Assembly (NCBI GenBank): GCA_027048265.1
Contig: JALTXS010000008.1
Coordinates: forward strand, 1 to 27,648
Direction of reading: 5' to 3'
DNA: 27,648 bases
From: Desulfurococcales archaeon
Lineage (GTDB): Archaea > Thermoproteota > Thermoprotei_A > Sulfolobales > Fervidicoccaceae
A program made the position numbers and the translations under genes. Below are positions 23,501 to 27,648 of the stretch, one piece after another; position 1 is the first letter of the stretch; the number at the start of each line of letters is the position of its first letter. Under the pieces are notes generated by a model that saw nothing but the letters and a program-made list of their open reading frames with translations, had not been told where the DNA came from and did not search any database.

Positions 23501-23971
23501 ACCCGGGTCCTCCGGGTCCTCATTTATCTTCACAAGTTCCTCGGGCCCCAGCTTGCTCGTGGGGTCCAGGGCGCTCTTAACCATAACTGGGAGGTCGCCT
23601 ATGTACACGGTGTCTTTGAGGCTCTCCACACCGTTCTCCAGAAGAGTCATCTCCAGGTACATGGGGGAGCTGTAGCTCAGGTTCCTAACCCGGGCCTCGA
23701 AGGGGGTTATGGGGCTCTCCGAGCCATCCACCTCCCTCGCCACAGGCCCCTTGACGATTATCTTGCCAAACTTTATCTTTATGTCAGGTATCTCCAGGTC
23801 GACCACAGGCTGCTCGTCCACCACCTCCTGCAGCATCGTCTCCAGGAACCTGTTGTAGGAGTCAAGGTGCTGCCTGACAAGGCCGTTCTCCTCAATAAAT
23901 GCCCTGGCAAGGAGCCAGCGGTCCTGCTCGTCTATTACCTGCTGTACCGTCTGACCCTCTTTGGACGACAG
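20576..23971 (-). CDS. rpoB: DNA-directed RNA polymerase subunit B, apparent CTG start
   Basis: Second-largest RNA polymerase subunit, unsplit as in Thermoproteota. The frame read from CTG at 23971 gives 1131 residues, the normal size. The first ATG in frame is at 23836 and would delete 45 residues that include ENGLVRQHLDSYN, a strongly conserved N-terminal element. There is no ATG, GTG or TTG in frame between the double TGA at 23975-23980 and 23836. CTG 23971 has GGTGA with exactly 6 nt spacing, overlapping the rpoH stop, as at other starts here. Other landmarks: TPEGPNCGLVKNLALTTYI, DKFASRHGQKGVIGML, PHAFPSRMTLGQ, and the zinc element CNKCGHIGW...CPIHG. A one-base indel that separates ATG 23976 from this frame is the alternative. 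Confidence 0.95.
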   Translation of the reverse strand: MSSKEGQTVQQVIDEQDRWLLARAFIEENGLVRQHLDSYNRFLETMLQEVVDEQPVVDLEIPDIKIKFGKIIVKGPVAREVDGSESPITPFEARVRNLSYSSPMYLEMTLLENGVESLKDTVYIGDLPVMVKSALDPTSKLGPEELVKINEDPEDPGGYFIVNGSEKVIVAQEDMVTNRILVDEPKTSGQVLQTAKVVSSTGAYRIPVIMDRHKDGTLKVSFGGVPGKIPFVVLMRALGMEKDQDITFAVSLDPEVQSLLLPSLEEARLIKTQDDALDYIGTKIAIGQVRENRIERAKNVLDRYLFPHLGSKPSDRKRKAYFLAQMANNILELALGRREPDDRDHYANKRLKLAGELLATVFRAAYKQFLRDLKFQAEKTLLRSRRYKLSSIVRPDVITDRVRHALATGNWVGGRTGVSQLLDRTNWMSMISHLRRVVSPLSRSQPLFKARDLHGTQWGRMCPFETPEGPNCGLVKNLALTTYITVGVSEKDIEVRLLKMGVIPLDEARQRAIKGKLDISSAYKVFVNGRLIGYTTKGRELVEAIRELRRKGKIHHEVNIAEYTTEYIREIYVNTDAGRIRRPLIIVKDGKPLVTKKDVKDLMSGKKKFSDLVKEGKIEYLDPEEEENAYIALYPKDLEKDKSYTHLELWLPAIMGVAALTIPYAEHNQSPRNTYQSAMVKQAIGLYAANYNVRTDSRGHVLSYPEKPLVQTKAMEVTGYNNRPAGQNAIVAVMSYTGYNIEDALIFNKSSVDRGFMRSTFFRLYTAEERKYPGGQEDRLTIPEPGVRGYRGLEYYRKLDADGIISPEVEVSGGEVLIGKTSPPRFVEEFREFGFGASARKDTSVTLRYGEKGVVDSVFITETAEGDRLVKVRVRDYRIPEIGDKFASRHGQKGVIGMLIPQYDMPYTEEGIVPDIIINPHAFPSRMTLGQLIESMSGKLGALEGRTVDATPFSKEPIEEIRLRLMKHGYSPDGREVMYDGRTGEIIGQTIMIGVVYYQRLHHMVADKFHARARGPVQLLTRQPTEGRAREGGLRFGEMERDALVGHGTALLIKERLLDNSDKTIVYVCNKCGHIGWFDRNRNTLVCPIHGDKGDLHPVEMSYAFKLLLQELISMGIVPRLRVTEVYEKEE

Positions 23972-23977
23972 GCCTCA

Positions 23978-24223
23978 TCACCCCACAACAACTATACGGT
24001 AAACAACGGTCTTTCCAGCGGTCTCGCTCTCCCGTATTATCCTGACAAGCTCGCCCGGCTTCGCACCTATGGCCTTAACCACGGGGTCGCTGGCCCTTAT
24101 CTGGGGGAGCTGGGTTGGGTCAAGGCCCAGCTCCTTCAAGATCTCCGTGGCTTCGGGGAGGGGGACTCGCTCGTGCTTGGGGACGAGCCTGTGTTCTCTC
24201 ACATCGAACTTTTTAGGCGACAA
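23978..24223 (-). CDS. rpoH: DNA-directed RNA polymerase subunit H
   Basis: The archaeal RpoH (Rpb5 C-terminal domain homologue), 81 residues. FDVREHRLVPKHERVPLPEATEILKELG and QLPQIRASDPVVKAIGAKPGELVRIIRES...VYRIVVV are the complete and typical pattern, with LPQI and D-P-V-x-K. TTG at 24223 has GGTGATG about 5-7 nt upstream. It is the first gene of the rpoH-B-A'-A'' operon; its stop TGA overlaps the rpoB Shine-Dalgarno site. Transcription control probably lies in the structured upstream region between 24224 and 24456. Confidence 0.97.
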   Translation of the reverse strand: MSPKKFDVREHRLVPKHERVPLPEATEILKELGLDPTQLPQIRASDPVVKAIGAKPGELVRIIRESETAGKTVVYRIVVVG

Positions 24224-24257
24224 TATGTCATCACCGGGGGCTAACCGTTTTGTGCAT

Positions 24258-24275
24258 GGTACGAGAACACGTACC
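24258..24275. promoter_or_regulatory. Inverted repeat in the rpoH upstream region
   Basis: GGTACG and CGTACC flank AGAACA, a perfect 6-bp inverted repeat 35-50 nt upstream of the rpoH start. It may be an operator or a small leader hairpin. Confidence 0.4.
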
Positions 24276-24331
24276 TTAGGGGTATCATGTAATGTGGAGT
24301 AGTATTTGGGCTTGTGTCTTTATGGGTGCAG

Positions 24332-24401
24332 GCGGGTTCCAGAAACCCGCGGTTGATTGGGAGGGTTATCAACCCAGTATCACGCTCTAGAATGGGGCGT
24401 G
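24332..24401. ncRNA. Three consecutive hairpins: candidate ncRNA or structured rpo leader
   Basis: Perfect hairpins lie almost back to back: GCGGGTT/AACCCGC (24332-24350, 5-nt loop), GGTTGAT/ATCAACC (24351-24374, 10-nt loop) and CACGC/GCGTG (24381-24401, 11-nt loop). A competing GGGTT/AACCC hairpin (24363-24375) overlaps the second. There is no open frame of note. If transcribed on the minus strand from the TATA-like element at 24449-24456, it would be in a 200-nt leader of the rpo operon; on the plus strand a TATTT element at 24302-24306 and a CTTTT at 24439-24443 would frame a transcript of about 105 nt. Strand is undecided. I recognise no known RNA family. Confidence 0.4.
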
Positions 24402-24448
24402 GTTGGGGGTTAGACGGGTTCTCTCAGGTGGACCGATTCTTTTAGTGG

Positions 24449-24456
24449 TATTATAA
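24449..24456 (-). promoter_or_regulatory. TATA-like element upstream of the rpo operon
   Basis: TTATAATA on the minus strand is the strongest TATA match between rpoH and tRNA-Glu. Transcription near 24427 would give either a 200-nt rpoH leader or a separate RNA. A weaker AAATACTA at 24300-24307 could act closer to rpoH. Confidence 0.4.
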
Positions 24457-24527
24457 CATGTTTTTAAAATTATCCTATAGTGGCGTGGGGAAAGGGTTAT
24501 ATTCCAGGAGACCTGCCTGCGCACGGG

Positions 24528-24605
24528 TGGTGCCGCGGCCGGGATTTGAACCCGGGTCACGGGCTCGAGAGGCCCGCATACTTGGCCTGGCTATACTACC
24601 GCGGC
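24528..24605 (-). tRNA. tRNA-Glu (anticodon CUC), CCA encoded
   Basis: On the minus strand GCCGCGG pairs with CCGCGGC, with A73 and an encoded CCA. The anticodon stem CGGGC/GCCCG encloses CTCTCGA with anticodon CTC (GAG, glutamate). The T-arm is CCGGG-TTCAAAT-CCCGG. It is 75 nt without CCA and has no intron. A/T-rich AAAACCTAAAAACCTAACAA at 24629-24650 is the probable promoter. Confidence 0.96.
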
Positions 24606-24628
24606 TCATTCTCCCTAGTGTTGTGGTG

Positions 24629-24652
24629 GATTTGTTAGGTTTTTAGGTTTTT
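24629..24652 (-). promoter_or_regulatory. AT-rich promoter region of tRNA-Glu
   Basis: A run with CCTAAAAACCTAACAAA on the minus strand, 24-47 nt upstream of the tRNA. Two copies of AAAACCTA-like sequence make the exact TATA box uncertain. Confidence 0.45.
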
Positions 24653-24675
24653 CGTCGCAGGGTTTGGCGGGTTCT

Positions 24676-27084
24676 CTACCGAACGGTTGAACCGGGTCTT
24701 GTGGGGGGCTGTTCTATCATGTCCTCGAACCTCTTGAAGAACTCTAGGTCGTAGGACGCACAGGCGTGGGCAAGGCCCGGCGTTCTCTGTTTTTTCTTCT
24801 TGAGAACCTTTGATGCATAGAGGTAATAATAGCAGGACATGCCTGGCTCCTTGATACACTCGTATCCAGCATTGCCGATTTTATCGGGCTCGCCTTCCTT
24901 GGTCTTTGACATTAGGGTGGCCAGCTTGTAGAGGGCGAGGAGGTTGCAGAGATGGGTTCGCCTTGATTTGTCCAGTACTCCTCTTAATAGTTTCTCTATA
25001 TAGGGAAGTGCCGTTTCCACGGCCTTAGCGGGCTCACCGTAGAGCATGTGGGCTACGGTCTCGTAGGTTGCTATCGTTAGTGCCAGGGAGAGGTTCCCAT
25101 AGTGCTCTATCACCTCCCGTGCTGTCCTGATCCTGTCCTCGTCGGGCTTGACGCCGTTCATCATCTGAACCATTTCTCGGTGGAAGACACTTATCCAGTA
25201 GCTTACCTCATCTCCCTCTAGCTTGGCGTATTCTAGCTCCATCTCCACGTGCTCGGCTGCCTTTTTCAAGTCTCTCTTAACAGTTGTATAATAGTAGGTT
25301 AGGTTGGCATGTATTTGCGACAGTATGCTGTTCCTAACCAGAGGTTCCTGAAGCTTGACGGCGTGCCACATAGCCTTGCGCGCGTGCTTCTCCGCGTTTT
25401 CAAGGTCTACGAAAACGAGCCTCGCATACACATTGGCTGCCACTAGGTGGTCACCAATTTCCTCAAGGACAGGCAATACTCGTTTGGCAAGGGATATGAT
25501 TTCTTTGGGGTCTCCTCCTGTGTTCTGAATTACCATAGTTTTCTCCGCTAGTAGTAGTGCCCTTGACTCTGCTGTGGGGGCCACCTTGAGGGCCTTGTCC
25601 AGAAGCAGGCCGTATGAGGCTATGTGGTCAAGAATCCTGTGGGTAACCCTCCTTATCCTATGGTGTACAAGTCGCTTAAATAGCTCCGCTGAGGGCCAGG
25701 TAAGCGCTATTCGGAACGCCTCTAAAAAGGCCTCTGCTCCGTCACCCCTGAGGAGCAGGTCCACTGCTCTTTCGACAGCGCTCCTGCACTGGGGCCCGGT
25801 CATGCTGTCTCCCAAAATGCTCTGTAACGTCTCTTTGAGTATGACCCGCTCGGAGGTGTCCATGACCAGCTTCTTGTCAGCGAGCCTCGATATCGCCCAG
25901 GCTCCCCTAGAGACGCCGAGCAGCTCGAGCAGCGTATCCTTGGGTGCGTGTCCTCCCAGGCAAAGCAGGGTGAATATCACCCGCTTCTCCTCCACTCCGA
26001 GGGCGGACATAAGCTCATTCACCAGCGGGGCTTCCAGGAGTCTCTTCTCCCTTCCAACCAGGCTGCCAAGGTCCTCGTTTTTTATGAGAGCGAGGTCCGC
26101 GAGCCACTTGAGGAGCAAGGGGTAGCCACTTAGGGTTTCGTGCACATGTTCGGCCACCCGGGGCTCCAGTTTCTTCCCCAGCAGCTTCTCCAGGAGCTGG
26201 TGGGTTTCCTCAGCCCTAAATGGGGGGAGCTCAAGGTAGGTGGCCTTCGATCCCAGGCCGAGTAGGCGGGGCTCCTCCCTGCTTATCACAATGTACCTCG
26301 CGATGTTCGACTTGACCACCAGGTGGTGTAGAAACTCGGCTATGCGGGGGTCTCGTGACTTGTGGAAGTCGTCTAGGACCACCAGTGCTCCCAGCCGGTC
26401 CAGGTCCTCAGAGGCTATGGATAGGGATGTGTCAAGGTCTGCATCGCCATATACGATATAGTCCCTCAGCCTCGAGAGCCCCCTCGAGGCGAGGAATAGG
26501 GCAATCTTCCTGAGCAGCCCCTCGAGGTGGTCCGACTCCGTGAAGGTGTGCCAAAGCACGTTCTCAAGATTCCTCAAGCTAATCCAGGCTGTCACAAGCG
26601 TGGTCTTGCCTATCCCGGGCAGGCCCGTTATTACCATAACGTGGCCTTCTGTGAGGCGGTCGAGGGCTTCCAAGTAGAGCTTCCTCCCCACGAAGTCACC
26701 GGCGGGCGCTGGGGGGCTCCAAAGACTCTTCGTATGTATGGTGAAGACAAGCTCAGGCCGTGAGCCATCCCTTACCCTGAGCTCGCCTGTCTCTATGTCA
26801 ATATTGATACCATGCGCAACTGCGGTGTACATCTTTATATTCCTCTCCCCTGCCCTAACCCACCGGGACTCCACGAGGCCCAGCTTCTGCAGCTTGGAGA
26901 GCCTCCTGGAGATATCAGTCTCATCACGGCCCAGGATGCGGGAGAGCTGGCGGGTGTTGAACCCCCCGCCTGCTAGAAGAACTAGTATTTGGAGGTTCAC
27001 AGGGTTGCTCAGTACCTTAAGTACCTCCTCTGCGCCGGGCCTCCCAGGTCTCCAGCCAGCACGTCTTCCCGCTCGGCTCATCAT
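24676..27084 (-). CDS. Winged-helix STAND ATPase regulator
   Basis: An 802-residue protein with three parts. Residues about 15-90 are an ArsR-like winged helix (VLKVLSNPVNLQILVLLAGG, TRQLSRILGRDETDISRRL, KLQKLGLVESRWV). Residues about 128-340 are a STAND/NB-ARC NTPase: FVGRKLYLEAL, Walker A GLPGIGKTT (154-162), Walker B LVVLDDF (234-240), sensor IVISRE (265-270) and the GxP element SGYPLLL near 319-325. From about residue 450 it is all-helical, probably TPR-like repeats that sense a ligand. By analogy to MalT it may be a ligand-switched transcription regulator; an immune STAND role is possible because of the atypical flank, but no effector domain is visible. ATG at 27084 or 27081. The Shine-Dalgarno site is weak. 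Confidence 0.88.
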   Translation of the reverse strand: MMSRAGRRAGWRPGRPGAEEVLKVLSNPVNLQILVLLAGGGFNTRQLSRILGRDETDISRRLSKLQKLGLVESRWVRAGERNIKMYTAVAHGINIDIETGELRVRDGSRPELVFTIHTKSLWSPPAPAGDFVGRKLYLEALDRLTEGHVMVITGLPGIGKTTLVTAWISLRNLENVLWHTFTESDHLEGLLRKIALFLASRGLSRLRDYIVYGDADLDTSLSIASEDLDRLGALVVLDDFHKSRDPRIAEFLHHLVVKSNIARYIVISREEPRLLGLGSKATYLELPPFRAEETHQLLEKLLGKKLEPRVAEHVHETLSGYPLLLKWLADLALIKNEDLGSLVGREKRLLEAPLVNELMSALGVEEKRVIFTLLCLGGHAPKDTLLELLGVSRGAWAISRLADKKLVMDTSERVILKETLQSILGDSMTGPQCRSAVERAVDLLLRGDGAEAFLEAFRIALTWPSAELFKRLVHHRIRRVTHRILDHIASYGLLLDKALKVAPTAESRALLLAEKTMVIQNTGGDPKEIISLAKRVLPVLEEIGDHLVAANVYARLVFVDLENAEKHARKAMWHAVKLQEPLVRNSILSQIHANLTYYYTTVKRDLKKAAEHVEMELEYAKLEGDEVSYWISVFHREMVQMMNGVKPDEDRIRTAREVIEHYGNLSLALTIATYETVAHMLYGEPAKAVETALPYIEKLLRGVLDKSRRTHLCNLLALYKLATLMSKTKEGEPDKIGNAGYECIKEPGMSCYYYLYASKVLKKKKQRTPGLAHACASYDLEFFKRFEDMIEQPPTRPGSTVR

Positions 27085-27123
27085 ACAGCCATCTCTTCAA
27101 AAGAGGATAACGGTCTCGCCTCT

Positions 27124-27137
27124 ATCAAGGTATTGAT
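27124..27137. promoter_or_regulatory. Inverted repeat in the STAND gene promoter
   Basis: ATCAA and TTGAT flank GGTA, a perfect 5-bp inverted repeat located between the TATA-like element (27145-27154) and the predicted transcription start near 27120. The place suits a repressor operator, possibly used by the winged helix of the gene itself. Confidence 0.4.
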
Positions 27138-27144
27138 CAGTCGG

Positions 27145-27154
27145 TATAAATAAA
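27145..27154 (-). promoter_or_regulatory. TATA-like promoter of the STAND ATPase gene
   Basis: TTTATTTATA on the minus strand within a longer AT-rich run (27145-27164); transcription near 27120 gives a 35-nt leader. Confidence 0.55.
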
Positions 27155-27217
27155 TATTATAATCAACTGTGACACTCGGGATTTCCGAAACACTGTTACT
27201 CTCCAGACTAGACTATA

Positions 27218-27460
27218 TTATCCTCGCAGAAGGAAACACATCATAACACCAGCCATCCCTCGCTTGATAAACTTAGGACTCGCGCTCAAAGAAAGTATAA
27301 GCAAATGCCCCGTTCCTAAGAAAACTAATGTTTCAACAATTAACTCCGCGTCACCTGAAAATACATTAAAATAATCTAATGTAAATAAAAAAACAAAAAT
27401 ATAGTACCAGAGCCTTGTCCTCTGTACCCTAGTACTATTCTGACAAGAGACTAGTCTCAA
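27218..27460 (-). CDS. Possible small membrane protein, 80 aa
   Basis: A doubtful gene. The frame is AT-rich, unlike the rest of the window, and gives two to three hydrophobic segments (LWYYIFVFLFTLDYF, LIVETLVFLGTGHLLILSL, MAGVMMCFLL) with basic residues between them, which random AT-rich DNA can also give. The first codon would be TTG at 27460 with no Shine-Dalgarno site, and it overlaps the palindromes at 27447-27480. It may be a degraded gene, a truncated one whose real start is lost, or non-coding. It holds most of the 398 bases between the STAND gene and the partial ORF at the window end. Confidence 0.25.
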   Translation of the reverse strand: MRLVSCQNSTRVQRTRLWYYIFVFLFTLDYFNVFSGDAELIVETLVFLGTGHLLILSLSASPKFIKRGMAGVMMCFLLRG

Positions 27461-27480
27461 CGGGCCATTGTAACCCGTTG
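27447..27480. repeat. Adjacent palindrome and inverted repeat at end of partial ORF
   Basis: GAGACTAGTCTC (27447-27458) is a perfect 12-bp palindrome. It abuts CAACGGG...CCCGTTG (27458-27480), a perfect 7-bp inverted repeat with 9-nt spacer. They begin 3 nt downstream of the stop codon of the minus-strand partial ORF. This may be a terminator, or the subterminal hairpins of a mobile element. Confidence 0.65.
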
Positions 27481-27482
27481 CG

Positions 27483-27648
27483 CTATTCTTGTTGTTCGGT
27501 TTTTATTATCAATGCTGTTATCCATAGTTTTCCTTCTGGTGTGGGGTAGTTTTCGAGGTTTTGTCCGTATAGTTTTTGTAGGGTTTTGAGGAGTTGCTGG
27601 GAGAAGGCCCTGGTGGTCTTGGGGGGTTTTTTCATGAGGCCCTGGCTG
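27483..27648 (-). CDS. C-terminal part of an unrecognised protein (5' end outside window)
   Basis: The minus-strand frame ending in TAG at 27483-27485 is open to the window edge (54 codons). The last residues read MKKPPKTTRAF, SQQLLKTLQKLYGQNLEN and YPTPEGKLWITALIIKTEQQE. It has regular helix-forming composition and consistent C/A-ending codons (CTC AAA ACC CTA CAA), unlike the G-rich coding strands of all other genes here, which argues for a real but foreign or specialised gene. I do not recognise the family, and the ATG at the 27616 region may or may not be the start. The stop is followed at once by palindromes. Confidence 0.5.
   Translation of the reverse strand, partial: SQGLMKKPPKTTRAFSQQLLKTLQKLYGQNLENYPTPEGKLWITALIIKTEQQE

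Noticed and set aside
23333..24244. Possible protein on the plus strand covering the rpoH-rpoB junction, which would explain the missing rpoB start
   Set aside because: RpoH and the RpoB N-terminus are both clearly encoded on the minus strand here, so the plus frame explains nothing.
24332..24350. T-arm-like GCGGGTTCC...AACCCGC considered as a tRNA fragment
   Set aside because: The loop is CCAGA between the 7-bp arms and does not match TTCNANN. No acceptor or anticodon arm can be paired around it.
27447..27480. CRISPR repeat or single spacer array
   Set aside because: Only one copy of each palindrome and no regularly spaced repeats anywhere in the window.

Overview
The window reads as a chromosomal segment of a hyperthermophilic Thermoproteota (Crenarchaeota) archaeon, most like the Desulfurococcales/Acidilobales. 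The reasons are an unsplit rpoB beside split rpoA'/rpoA'' and rpoH, archaeal L30e/NusA/S12/S7/EF-1alpha/S10 genes, eukaryote-type L31e, L39e, S19e and PDCD5, many GTG and TTG starts behind GGTGA-type Shine-Dalgarno sites, GC-rich coding DNA, TATA-like promoters and a tRNA with a bulge-helix-bulge intron. I do not assign a genus.

Left part (1-2640, minus strand): an S19e-PDCD5-L39e-L31e ribosomal cluster (L31e runs off the left edge), uracil phosphoribosyltransferase with a GC-rich inverted repeat in its promoter, and a TFS/RpoM-like zinc ribbon lacking the catalytic C-terminal domain. Middle left (2800-7690): an unrecognised 106-aa protein and a cytoplasmic molybdopterin-binding oxidoreductase on the plus strand, a gamma-glutamyltransferase homologue on the minus strand, then a divergent UbiD decarboxylase and a UbiA prenyltransferase in a probable two-gene operon.

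Middle (7690-11900): a three-gene SsuABC/TauABC-type ABC importer (binding protein, permease, ATPase; minus strand), tRNA-Ser(UGA), a sugar-1-phosphate nucleotidyltransferase, an intron-containing tRNA-Phe(GAA) and a small unrecognised plus-strand ORF. Right half (11900-24225, minus strand): the information-processing block in transcription order rpoH, rpoB, rpoA', rpoA'', L30e, NusA-like, S12, a bifunctional-nuclease-family (DUF151) gene, S7, EF-1alpha, S10. The distal genes each have their own TATA-like element, so this is a gene cluster rather than one transcript.

Most notable points: rpoB has no ATG/GTG/TTG start that would include its conserved N-terminus, and a CTG codon with an ideal Shine-Dalgarno site appears to be the start. 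The roughly 200-nt region upstream of rpoH holds three consecutive hairpins plus a competing hairpin, which is either a structured leader or an unannotated ncRNA. Beyond tRNA-Glu(CUC) lies an 802-aa winged-helix/STAND ATPase with an operator-like repeat in its promoter. The last ~430 bases change composition and hold a partial A/C-rich ORF followed by palindromes, possibly the edge of a mobile or accessory element. I see no CRISPR array, rRNA or complete insertion sequence.
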